From: Kiritimatiellia bacterium
GTDB taxonomy: Bacteria > Verrucomicrobiota > Kiritimatiellia > RFP12 > UBA3636
Reading direction: 5' to 3'
DNA length: 19,675 nucleotides
Assembly: GCA_017450425.1 (NCBI GenBank)
Contig: JAFSUV010000089.1
Span: forward strand, 1-19,675
Shown here: positions 1 to 7,328 of the stretch, in pieces
Layout of the letters: each line of letters begins with the position of its first letter
Numbering within the stretch: position 1 is the first letter of the stretch
Position numbers and translations under genes: made by a program
Notes under the pieces: generated by a model
Seen by the model: the letters and a program-made list of their open reading frames with translations, nothing else
Database searches by the model: none
Told to the model about the DNA's origin: nothing

Positions 1-941
1 CGCGCGTTGCGCGCTGCGGCCCGCACGGCGTCGCGCCCCGACTCCACGCCGAGCACCCGCTTTACGCCAAGACGGGCCGCGGAAAGGCCGAACACGCCCA
101 CGCCGCAGTACAGATCGACGAGAGAGCGCGGGGCGGCGACGCGGATTGCGTCCGCCACGGCCGCGACGAGGGCGCTTCCGACGGCGTCGTTCATCTGCCA
201 AAAGCCGCGCGCCGGCACTTTCAGCGAACCGAGCACCGGCGTGTCCTGCGTGAAAAACGCGCCGCCGCCGTTGTCCGCCGGGCGGCCCGGCCTATCGACG
301 AAGAGGGCGGTTCCGTCGCGGCGCGACCACCTGAAGACCGCCCGCGACCCCGGCGGCGCCCAGCGCGCGAACTGCGGGTCGTCGCGGGTTTCGGCGATGG
401 CGGCGGAGATTTCCGGCACGGAGAGCGGGCAGCGCACCATATCGACCACGGTCTTGTTGTCGTCGCCGAAGTAGCCGAACGCCCTTTCGCCGCCGGCGCC
501 GGCGCCGACGTGCAGCTCCGCCTTGTTGCGGTAGCCGAGGGGGGCCGGGGAGGCGAACGGTTCGCGCCACGCCGCTTCGACGCCGGCGGCGGCGATGCCG
601 GCCTAGCGGACGAGGAAGCCGCGCAGCTGGGCGCACTTTTCGCGAAGTTCCGCTTCGTGCGCCATGTGGTCGTAAACGCAGCCGGGGGTGCGGACTTCAA
701 GCCCCGGATGCGCGGTGTCCGGCACGCGGCAGTCCGGCTCGGCGAGGCGATCCGGCGACGCCTCGACCACCTTCTTGACGTGCGCCACGGCGAAATTGCC
801 GCGCGTTTCCGAAACGACGGCCTCCACGGTCTCGCCGCGGCACGTGCCGGGCACGAAGTGGACGAGCCCGCCGCTGCGCGCCACGCCGAGGCCGCGGTAG
901 GCGATGTCGTCTATGTGGAGCGAAACCGTGCCGGGCGGCAT
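1..941 (-). pseudogene. TrmA/RlmC/RlmD-family RNA uracil-C5-methyltransferase, interrupted by an in-frame TAG and cut by the window edge
   Basis: Enzymes of this family transfer a methyl group from SAM to C5 of a uridine in rRNA or tRNA. The first ~60 residues look like a TRAM RNA-binding domain (IDDIAYRGLGVAR at 10-22, then FVPGTCRGETVEA). Residues 78-95 keep a cysteine pair, but not the full four-cysteine iron-sulfur pattern of RlmD. Codon 113 is TAG (605-603). The same frame then continues for 200 codons without another stop and stays family-like: SPAPLGYRNKAELHVG, then the SAM-binding segment VDLYCGVGVFGLS. The catalytic Cys would lie beyond base 1. The start is ATG 941 with GGAGG ten bases upstream, 21 bases after the uxaC stop, so it is the last visible gene of the leftward unit. 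It may be a recent nonsense mutation, a sequence error or readthrough. The family call is firm; which uridine it modifies is not. Confidence 0.82.
603..605 (-). other. In-frame amber codon inside the methyltransferase gene
   Basis: Read on the minus strand, codon 113 of the TRAM/methyltransferase gene is TAG, between FLVR and AGIAAAG. There is no frame change: the upstream TRAM part and the downstream methyltransferase part are in the same frame. The position is the linker between the TRAM/cysteine region and the central domain, where family members vary, so the original residue cannot be inferred. At least five other genes here end in TAG (argD, the 261-aa membrane protein, the pseudopilins ending at 10546 and 15200, and the gspK-like gene), so TAG is a working stop in this genome. 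Confidence 0.9.
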
Positions 942-962
942 TTTTGGAGCGCCTCCGGGGCT

Positions 963-2372
963 TTAGAGCCCGAAGTACGACGCTGCGTTGTCGTGGCAGA
1001 CGGCGCGGACGAGGCCGGAGAGCAGCGCCATGTCGCGCGGCACGGCGCCGCGCTCGGCGTCGCGCCCGACAAGGTCGCACAAAATGCGCCGGAAGTATTC
1101 GTGGCGCGTGTAGGAGAGGAACGAGCGGCTGTCGGTGAGCATCCCGACGAAGCGGTGCAGAAGCCCCAGTTGCGACACCGCCTCGAGCTGGCGCAGCATG
1201 CCGTCCATCTGGTCGTTGAACCACCACGCCGAGCCCACCTGGACGCGCGCCGGCATCGGGCCGCGCACGAAGTTGCCGGCCATGGCCACCAAAAGCTCGT
1301 TGTCGCGCGGGTTGAGCGAATACAGGATCGTGCGGGGCAGTTTGCCGCGGGAGTCGAGCGCGTCGAGAACCCGCGCGAGCGGGGCGGCGACGGGCCAGTC
1401 GCCGATGGAATCGACGCCGGCGTCCGGCCCGACCTCGCGGAATACGCGCGAGCAGTTGTTGCGGATGGCGTTGAAGTGCAGCTGCCACGTCCACCCGGCG
1501 TCGGCGTCCATTTCGCCACAGACGAGCAGCAGACGCGAGCGGAACTTCGCTTCTTCGGCGGGCGACACCGCGCCGCCGGAGCGCGCCTTCGCGAAAATCG
1601 CGGCGAACTCGGCGCCGGAGCACGGCTCGGAAAGCACGGCGCCGAGGCCGTAATCGGAGATGCGGCAGCCGCGCGACGCGAAAAACGCATGGCGGCGTTC
1701 GAGGGCGGCGACGAAATCGTCAGCCGTGGCGATGTCCGCTCCGGCTGCGGCGGCGAGCCTGTCAACCCATGCGTTCCAGACTTCGCCGCCCGCGACGGCG
1801 AAGCCCTTGTCCGGCCGCCAGGCGGGGAGGACTTTCGTCTTGAAGGAGGCGTCGGCCGCGATTGCGGCGTGATGCTCCAGCGAATCCACGGGGTCGTCGG
1901 TCGTGCAAAGCGCCTCCACGTTCGATTTCGCGATGAGTCCGCGCGCGGAAAACCACGGCTCGGCCATGACGGCGGCGGCGCGATCCCAGACTTCCTGCGC
2001 CGTGTCGCCCGAAAGCAGCAGGTCGTCGATGCCGAAGTAGCGGGCGAGCTCGAGGTGGCACCAGTGGTACATCGGGTTGCGCAGGGCGCGGGGCATCGCC
2101 TCGGCGAACTTCTGGAACTTTTCGCGCCCGGTGGCGCCGCCCGTGACGAAGCGCTCGTCCACGCCGTCGGTGCGCATGACGCGCCACTTGTAGTGGTCGG
2201 CGCCGAGCCACGCCTCCGCGATGTCGCCCCAGCGCTTGTCCGTGGCGATCTCCGCCGCCGGCAGGTGGCAATGGTAGTCGATGATCGGCAGCGCCTCGGC
2301 CGTGCCGTGGTAGAGCTCGCGCGCCACGTCGTTGGAGAGCAGGAAGTCTTCGCCGATGAACTTGGCCTTCAC
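963..2372 (-). CDS. uxaC: Uronate isomerase (glucuronate/galacturonate isomerase)
   Basis: UxaC interconverts D-glucuronate with D-fructuronate and D-galacturonate with D-tagaturonate, the first cytoplasmic step of hexuronate breakdown. The 469-residue product is close to the E. coli enzyme (470) and alignable from end to end by eye. It has EDFLLSN near the N-terminus, the metal-binding DYHCHLP (His34, His36), DHYKWRVMRT, TTDDPVDSLEHH, LPAWRPDK, LNPRDNE, and the near-invariant block FVGMLTDSRSFLSYTRHEYF near the C-terminus. The start is GTG at 2372 with AAGGA seven bases upstream; the frame stays open well upstream, but that stretch is arginine-rich shadow sequence. The GTG overlaps the stop of the Minf_1886 gene by four bases (GTGA), suggesting coupled translation. 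Its place among arginine and methionine genes is unusual, since uxaC normally sits with uxuA/uxaB or uronate transporters. Confidence 0.96.
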   Translation of the reverse strand: MKAKFIGEDFLLSNDVARELYHGTAEALPIIDYHCHLPAAEIATDKRWGDIAEAWLGADHYKWRVMRTDGVDERFVTGGATGREKFQKFAEAMPRALRNPMYHWCHLELARYFGIDDLLLSGDTAQEVWDRAAAVMAEPWFSARGLIAKSNVEALCTTDDPVDSLEHHAAIAADASFKTKVLPAWRPDKGFAVAGGEVWNAWVDRLAAAAGADIATADDFVAALERRHAFFASRGCRISDYGLGAVLSEPCSGAEFAAIFAKARSGGAVSPAEEAKFRSRLLLVCGEMDADAGWTWQLHFNAIRNNCSRVFREVGPDAGVDSIGDWPVAAPLARVLDALDSRGKLPRTILYSLNPRDNELLVAMAGNFVRGPMPARVQVGSAWWFNDQMDGMLRQLEAVSQLGLLHRFVGMLTDSRSFLSYTRHEYFRRILCDLVGRDAERGAVPRDMALLSGLVRAVCHDNAASYFGL

Positions 2373-2788
2373 TTTTTGGTCCTTTTCTTGTCTTTCAGTT
2401 CGCTCGGAGGGAGAAACGGAGCGTCGAACGCGTCGTGGAAATCGTAAACGTCTTCGAAATCCTTCTCGTCGTCGCCCTTTCCGCGCGAATAAACGCCTTC
2501 GCCGACGAGCGCGCCGACCATCCGCCCGAAATCGGCGGTTTCGTAGATGCCCCATTGCGAAAAGACGAGCAGCGACATGGGGCCGAACTGCTCGAGCGCC
2601 TGGTCGCGGAGGCTCTCGCATATTTCGCGGGCGGTCACGTGGCGGCGCGAGCCGTCGGGCTTTTCGGTCGCCGAAAGCGCGCGATCGACGCCCTCGCGCA
2701 GGAAATACCACGCCTCGGAATCGTACTCGAACCCCGACTCCGGATCGCAAAGCCGCGCAACGACGGATTCGAAGGACTGCTCGTTCAT
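2369..2788 (-). CDS. Minf_1886 family protein (Verrucomicrobia/Planctomycetes-restricted, function unknown)
   Basis: This is a soluble 139-residue protein with no signal peptide or membrane segment. It shows the hallmark blocks of the Minf_1886 family as I remember it: Y-x-FLREG-x-D near residues 28-35, RRHVTAREICESLRDQALEQFGPM (48-71), then WGIYETADFG (79-88) and a C-terminal YDFHDAFDAPFLP (115-127). The tail is lysine-rich (KDKKRTKK). The family has no established function; it is useful here mainly as a phylum marker. The start is ATG 2788 with GGAG seven bases upstream. Both ends overlap neighbours by four bases: its ATG overlaps the stop of the 233-aa gene (ATGA), and its stop overlaps the uxaC start (GTGA). 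It is therefore probably co-translated with both. An arginine-rich upstream extension of the frame was discarded. Confidence 0.88.
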   Translation of the reverse strand: MNEQSFESVVARLCDPESGFEYDSEAWYFLREGVDRALSATEKPDGSRRHVTAREICESLRDQALEQFGPMSLLVFSQWGIYETADFGRMVGALVGEGVYSRGKGDDEKDFEDVYDFHDAFDAPFLPPSELKDKKRTKK

Positions 2789-3486
2789 TCCCGCTCCCTG
2801 AAAAGGCCGAAGAAACGCTCCTCGTAGGCGCTGAAGACGCTGTGCTTCTGCAAAAGGGCGCCGAGGCGGTTTCTGAGCGAAGGGTCTTTCGCGGCGGCGG
2901 CGAACGCCTCCTCGATCTCCTGGCGCACCTGCGGCGAAACTCCGGGATTGTGGTGCACCGCCACCTGCCTTTGGGCGAGCTGCTCTATGTTGTGGCGCGC
3001 CGAGCGCGAAACCGAATCGAGGAAAAGGCGCAGGAGGCACACGTCCCACGGATCCTCCACGCCGCGGACGAGCGCCAGGTACGGATCCTTGCGCGCCTTG
3101 ATGTCGCGCGCGGCGTCCTCCAGCACGTCGCCGATCGGGCGCGACACGTCCTGCTCCGAAAACGACTCGCGCGAGAGCGAATACCCGTAGCGCAGCACGT
3201 GCACCTCCTGCCCGTTGTCGCGGAGCCATTCGAGGTACTTGCGCGCTTCGTCGCTGAACCCTTCGAGGGAGCGCTCGGCGTAGGCCTCGGGCGTCACGAG
3301 CAGCGGCTTGCGCATGCGCATCCGCCCGGTGCGCACCTTGCAGCGGCCTATTTCGTCCTGCGCTTCGCTCACCAGCACGTAGCCGAGGATGGTGTCGCCG
3401 AACGTTTCGAGCCTGCCGGTCGGCGGGATCAGGATTTCGGTGTTGGCCACCGCGTAGTGGAAATCGAAAGTCTTGTCGTTGCTCAC
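2785..3486 (-). CDS. Conserved-looking hypothetical protein, 233 residues
   Basis: I do not recognise this protein. It is a soluble, charged protein with no signal peptide and no membrane segment. Residues 13-45 (VANTEILIPPTGRLETFGDTILGYVLVSEA) look like a beta-rich core. Residues 47-62 are very basic (IGRCKVRTGRMRMRKP). From about 70 onward the sequence is mostly alpha-helical, with DPWDVCLLRLFLDSVSRSA at 145-163 and an aromatic C-terminus (YEERFFGLF). The start is GTG 3486, chosen because AAAGGAG lies six bases upstream and the GTG overlaps the metXW stop by four bases (GTGA). Its own stop overlaps the next ATG (ATGA). This strict coupling to the Minf_1886 gene suggests the two products work together or are needed in fixed ratio; that is inference. 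Confidence 0.85.
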   Translation of the reverse strand: MSNDKTFDFHYAVANTEILIPPTGRLETFGDTILGYVLVSEAQDEIGRCKVRTGRMRMRKPLLVTPEAYAERSLEGFSDEARKYLEWLRDNGQEVHVLRYGYSLSRESFSEQDVSRPIGDVLEDAARDIKARKDPYLALVRGVEDPWDVCLLRLFLDSVSRSARHNIEQLAQRQVAVHHNPGVSPQVRQEIEEAFAAAAKDPSLRNRLGALLQKHSVFSAYEERFFGLFRERE

Positions 3487-5255
3487 GAAACGCTCCTTTC
3501 CGGCGGATGCGCTTTGCGCCGGATCTTCACGATCACCCGCGACGAGCCGAGGTTGCGCGCGCCGAGCGCGTTGAGAATCCTTGAAAGGGCGAGCGTCGAA
3601 AGGTGCAGCGTCTCCTCCACCTCGATGTCCTTTTCGCGGCACAGGTCGATGAAGTCGCGCACCGTGCAAAGGTGGATGTTGGGCGTGTCGTACCAGCGGA
3701 ACGGCAGCCGCTTCGTGACGGGCATGCGCCCGCCGAAGAGCAGCGCCGCCGGTATTTTCCACATGCCGAAGTTGGGGAACGACACGATCGCGACCGGCGC
3801 GACGCGCAGAAGCTCGCCGAGCACCCGGTCCGGCCGGCGCATCACCTGGAGCGATTCGGAAAGTATGGCGCAATCGAAGGAATCGTCGGGGATGGTGGAA
3901 AGCCCCTTGTCGGCGTCGGCGAGCAGCACGTTGTGCGCCGAGCGCAGGGTGCGCACCGCCCGGGGCACCGCCATGTCGATGCCCGTGCCGTCCATGCCCG
4001 GACGGCGGGCCGCGATGAAGTCGAGCAGCGTTCCGTCGCCGCACGCGACGTCGAGCAGCGTCCGCGCCCCTTCCGGTATCATCCGCTCCAGCGCCTCGTA
4101 GTCGCGCACGAGATCCGGGTCGAGGGCGGTCGGCGGGCGCGACGGCTCGCGCACGAGAAAGGCGTCGATGACGCGCGAGAGTTCGCCCGTGTGGACGAGA
4201 AACGAATCGTGCCCGGCGGGGGCGTCGAGGCAGAACGCCGACACGTCCTTGCCGGCGGCGAGGAGCGCCCGCGCGAGGGCGTCGGTCTGGTGCGGCAGGA
4301 AGAGCCAGTCGCCGTCGAGCGCCACGGTGAGGAAACGGGCGCGGACGTCGCAAAACGCCTTCCTGAGGTCGCCCCCGGCCTGTTTCTCCAGGTCGAAGTC
4401 GTCCATCGCCGCGCAGATCCGCAGGTACGAATTGGCGTCGAAGCGGCCGATGAACTTCACGCCCTGGTGCCGGAGGTACGACTCCACCTCGAAGATCGGG
4501 CCGGAGGCCGTCGGCGCGTCGCGGCGGCGGCGGCCGAACTTCTTCTTCATCATCTCGCCCGAAAGGTACGTGATGTGGGCGAGTTCGCGCGCGAGCGCGA
4601 GTCCGGCGGACGGGCGCGGGCCGCCGTAGTAGTCGCCGCCGCAAAAGTCGGGGTCCTGCTCGATGGCGTTGCGGCCCACCACGTCGAAAGCGAGCGCCTG
4701 GCTCGTGAGGGACGCGCCGGAGGCGATCGCGACGATCTTGTCCGCAAACTCCGGGTGCCTGATGCCGAAGCACAGCGCCTGCATCCCGCCGAACGACCCA
4801 CCCACGATGGCGTGGACGTGCTCGAAGCCGAGCTGCCGCAGCAGCGCGAAATGCACATCGACGATGTCCGAAACCGTGATTTCCGGGAAGCGCGACCCCC
4901 ACGGCTCGCCCGTCGCGGGGTCGATGGACGAAGGCCCGGTCGTGCCCATGCAGCCGCCGAGGACGTTGGCGCACACCACGAAATGGCGCGAGGTGTCTAT
5001 CCCGCCGCCGTCCTTCACCATGTCGCTCCACCAGCCGCTCGGAGCCTTCTCCCACGGTCGGCGGCCCGCCACGTGGGCGTCGCCCGTCAGCGCGTGGCAG
5101 ACGAACACCACGTTGTCCTTCGCGGGCGAAAGGGTGCCGACCGTTTCGTACGCCACGTCGATGCGCGGCAGCACGCCGCCCTTTTCCAGCCTGAACCCGC
5201 CGGGCGGCGCTTCAAGCCGGATGAAGTTCGTCTCCGTGACGGGCGTTTCCTGCAT
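3483..5255 (-). CDS. metXW: Homoserine O-acetyltransferase fused to MetW (MetX-MetW fusion)
   Basis: MetX acylates homoserine, the committed step of methionine synthesis. MetW is a methyltransferase-fold partner usually encoded next to metX. Here one 590-residue frame carries both. Residues 1-~370 are an alpha/beta-hydrolase MetX: NVLGGCMGTTGPSS (97-110), nucleophile elbow GGSFGGMQ with Ser154, Asp316 in DGDWLFLP, and His349 in GHDSFL. After a short linker, residues ~380-590 are MetW: DVACGDGTLLDF (402-413), the acidic GTGIDM (423-428), SESLQVM (466-472), IVSFPNFGMW (490-499), and GRMPVTKRLP plus WYDTPNIHLCT (509-531). No stop or frameshift separates the halves. The start is ATG 5255, 17 bases after the upstream stop, with only a weak AGG Shine-Dalgarno. 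Acetyl rather than succinyl donor is the usual MetX assignment, but sequence alone does not prove it. Confidence 0.95.
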   Translation of the reverse strand: MQETPVTETNFIRLEAPPGGFRLEKGGVLPRIDVAYETVGTLSPAKDNVVFVCHALTGDAHVAGRRPWEKAPSGWWSDMVKDGGGIDTSRHFVVCANVLGGCMGTTGPSSIDPATGEPWGSRFPEITVSDIVDVHFALLRQLGFEHVHAIVGGSFGGMQALCFGIRHPEFADKIVAIASGASLTSQALAFDVVGRNAIEQDPDFCGGDYYGGPRPSAGLALARELAHITYLSGEMMKKKFGRRRRDAPTASGPIFEVESYLRHQGVKFIGRFDANSYLRICAAMDDFDLEKQAGGDLRKAFCDVRARFLTVALDGDWLFLPHQTDALARALLAAGKDVSAFCLDAPAGHDSFLVHTGELSRVIDAFLVREPSRPPTALDPDLVRDYEALERMIPEGARTLLDVACGDGTLLDFIAARRPGMDGTGIDMAVPRAVRTLRSAHNVLLADADKGLSTIPDDSFDCAILSESLQVMRRPDRVLGELLRVAPVAIVSFPNFGMWKIPAALLFGGRMPVTKRLPFRWYDTPNIHLCTVRDFIDLCREKDIEVEETLHLSTLALSRILNALGARNLGSSRVIVKIRRKAHPPERSVS

Positions 5256-5272
5256 CGCCTGGCCCCGCGTCC

Positions 5273-6058
5273 CTACCGCCGATCGCACCCGGCGGCGCCG
5301 TCCGAAGCGAGCAGCGCGCCGTAAGTTCGCCCCGCAACCCGGATGGCGAGCGTCGCCACGACCGCTTCGCCGGCGAAAACCGCGGCGACGCTCGCGCCGC
5401 AACGCAGCGCGGCGAGCGCGACCGCCATGGCCGCCACCGCCATTAGGAGCGTGAGCGCCATGACCGGCGCGAGGTTGCCCTTTACGAGCCGCGCGCTGCG
5501 CTTCAGGGCGCAAAGCCCGGACTCCCCGCCATCCATGAAAACCGGAAGCGCGAGCGACCACGCCGAAGCGAGCGCCAGCGCCGGCACGAAGCCGCATGCG
5601 CATATCGCAAGCGCCGCGAACCTCTGGAACGGCGTCGCGGCGAGGCACGGGCAGGGGAGGGCGGCGCCGCCGACGGTCCAGCCCGGGAACAAGGCGAAGA
5701 ACAGCCCCGCGTGAAACGCGGCCGCAAACCCAACCGCCGCCGCCCCGGCGAGAGCCGCGAGCGCCGTGCCGAGCGTGAAAAGGCCGGGGATCGCCTTCTC
5801 GCGGTTGCGGGCCGAGAGCACGTCGATCGGCGACACCGGCCTGTCGTGCGCGATGTCGGCGACAACGCCGAAAAGCCCCAGCGTAGCCCCGATGTTGATC
5901 CACGGCACGGGCGACACCGCGAACCAGAGCGCGAACGAGAGGAAAACCCTCCACAGCGCGCCGGGGTCGCAAAGCGCCCCGGCAAGGACGGCGCGGATCG
6001 ACAGCGCGCCGGCTTTCGGCGCGGCGTCGCAGCCGCTGCTGCTGGTGCATTCCGGCAT
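5273..6058 (-). CDS. Multi-pass inner-membrane protein, function unknown
   Basis: The 261-residue product is alanine-, leucine- and valine-rich, with about five probable membrane segments: roughly 38-68, 92-123, 146-175, 197-218 and 222-240. A Cys-containing 30-residue N-terminus precedes them. The stretch SARLVKGNLAPVMALTLL (188-205) recalls the motif seen in DUF975-type and glycerophosphodiesterase-type membrane domains (a basic loop before a helix), but I would not assign a family. Several cysteines (PCPCL, AICACGF) sit in or near membrane segments. The start is ATG 6058, with GGAGGAGGG ending seven bases upstream; a TTG 21 bases earlier is in frame but has poorer support. It lies 27 bases after argD and 17 bases before metXW, so it is co-transcribed with amino-acid synthesis genes. 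A transport or membrane-shaping role is possible but unproven. Confidence 0.78.
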   Translation of the reverse strand: MPECTSSSGCDAAPKAGALSIRAVLAGALCDPGALWRVFLSFALWFAVSPVPWINIGATLGLFGVVADIAHDRPVSPIDVLSARNREKAIPGLFTLGTALAALAGAAAVGFAAAFHAGLFFALFPGWTVGGAALPCPCLAATPFQRFAALAICACGFVPALALASAWSLALPVFMDGGESGLCALKRSARLVKGNLAPVMALTLLMAVAAMAVALAALRCGASVAAVFAGEAVVATLAIRVAGRTYGALLASDGAAGCDRR

Positions 6059-6085
6059 GGCGAAACCCTCCTCCGGCAAGAAGCC

Positions 6086-7300
6086 CTACTCGGCGCCTTC
6101 GCCGCCGAACACCACGGCGAGGGCGTCGCCCAGATACTCGAGCGCCTCCTCGATGTCCTTCTCCGTCGCGTTGAGCGGCGGGAGGAAACGCACGACCGAA
6201 TCGCCGGCCTTGCAGGCGAGAAGCCCGTTGAGGCGCATTTCGTCGAGAAGCTCGCCGGCGCGCGGCTCCTTGAGCGCGAGGCCGAGCAAAAGGCCCTTGC
6301 CGCGCACCTCCAGCACGTCGTCGTACTGCTCCACGAACTGCATGAGGCCCTTGCGGAAAAATTCGCCGCGGGCGGCGGCGTTTTCCACGATGTTTTCGTC
6401 CTCGAACGTCTTGAGGACGGCCAGCGCCGCGGCGCAGGCCACGGGATTGCCGCCGAAGGTCGAGCCGTGCGAACCCACGGTGAAAACGCCGGAAAGCGCC
6501 TTCGAGGCCACGAGCGCGCCGAGCGGAAGCCCGCCGCCGAGCGCCTTGGCGCACGTGAAGGCGTCGGGCTCGACGCCGTAGTGCTGGAACGCCCACATCC
6601 TGCCGGTGCGCCCCATGCCGCACTGGATCTCGTCGCAAAGCATGAGGATCCCCTTTTCGTCGCAAAGCGCGCGCACGCCCTTGACGAACTCGTCCGTGGC
6701 CGGGATCACCCCGCCTTCGCCCTGGACGCACTCGATGAGGACGGCCGCCGTCGCGTCCGTCACCGCCGCGCGCACGGACTCGAGGTCGTTCAGCGTCGCG
6801 AACGCGAAACCGGGCATGAGCGGATCGAAGCCGGCCTGCACCTTGCTCTGCCCCGTGGCGGAGAGCGTGGCGAGCGTACGCCCGTGGAACGAGCCGCGCA
6901 TGGCGACGATTTCGTACTTGCCGCCGTTTTTGGAGCCCCAGAGCCGGGCGAGCTTGAACATCGCCTCGTTCGCCTCCGCGCCGGAGTTGGCGAGGAAGCA
7001 CTTGCCGCCGAGACCGACCTGGGAGAGCTTCCTGGCGAGAAGGCCGACCTGCGGCGTGTAGAAGAGGTTCGAAGCGTGGACGAGCGCCTCGGCCTGCGTT
7101 TTGATCGCCTCCACCACGGCGGGGTGCGCGTGGCCGAGCGCCAGCACGGAAATCCCGCTCGTGAAGTCGAGATATTGCTGCTTGGTGGGAGTGAAGACGC
7201 GGCTGCCCTTGCCCTTCACGATCGTCGCCGTGCGGGCGTAGGTGTCCATCTGGTAGTCCGCGCACATCGCGGCCGTTTCGTCGTTCGTTGCGTTGCTCAT
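6086..7300 (-). CDS. argD: Acetylornithine aminotransferase (class III PLP-dependent)
   Basis: ArgD transfers an amino group between glutamate and N-acetylglutamate semialdehyde, giving N-acetylornithine in arginine synthesis. The 404-residue product has the class III fold features: GISVLALGHAHP (49-60), NSGAEANEAMFKLAR (105-119), GSFHGRTLATLSATGQ (136-151), CVQGEGGVIP (191-200), LCDEIQCGMGRTG (221-233) with PLP-contacting Asp223, and the Schiff-base lysine Lys252 in CAKALGGGLPLGA. HGSTFGGNP follows at about 278-286. The start is ATG 7300 with AAGGTGA seven bases upstream; an upstream in-frame extension into argB was rejected. It sits 28 bases downstream of argB, so the two arginine genes are adjacent and co-oriented. 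Such enzymes often also serve as succinyldiaminopimelate aminotransferase; the argB neighbour favours the arginine role. Confidence 0.95.
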   Translation of the reverse strand: MSNATNDETAAMCADYQMDTYARTATIVKGKGSRVFTPTKQQYLDFTSGISVLALGHAHPAVVEAIKTQAEALVHASNLFYTPQVGLLARKLSQVGLGGKCFLANSGAEANEAMFKLARLWGSKNGGKYEIVAMRGSFHGRTLATLSATGQSKVQAGFDPLMPGFAFATLNDLESVRAAVTDATAAVLIECVQGEGGVIPATDEFVKGVRALCDEKGILMLCDEIQCGMGRTGRMWAFQHYGVEPDAFTCAKALGGGLPLGALVASKALSGVFTVGSHGSTFGGNPVACAAALAVLKTFEDENIVENAAARGEFFRKGLMQFVEQYDDVLEVRGKGLLLGLALKEPRAGELLDEMRLNGLLACKAGDSVVRFLPPLNATEKDIEEALEYLGDALAVVFGGEGAE

Positions 7301-7328
7301 GTAGCAGTCACCTTTGCGTTTGTACTGG

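Noticed and set aside
603..605. TAG as a recoded sense codon throughout the genome
   Set aside because: TAG terminates argD, the 261-aa membrane protein, pseudopilins 1 and 7 and the gspK-like gene at sensible family ends followed by new starts.
510..2447. Long open frame on the plus strand opposite uxaC (645 codons)
   Set aside because: It is rich in Ala, Arg, Gly and His, shows no family motif, and lies antisense to a clearly real uxaC and methyltransferase gene; this is a typical GC-rich shadow.
2373..2750. N-terminal extension of uxaC to a 595-residue protein
   Set aside because: The added 126 residues are arginine-rich noise overlapping the Minf_1886 gene; GTG 2372 with its Shine-Dalgarno gives the family's normal length.
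3603..5324. Plus-strand open frame opposite metXW (573 codons)
   Set aside because: Composition is shadow-like (Arg, His, Glu, Val rich), without motifs, and the opposite strand encodes a full MetX-MetW.
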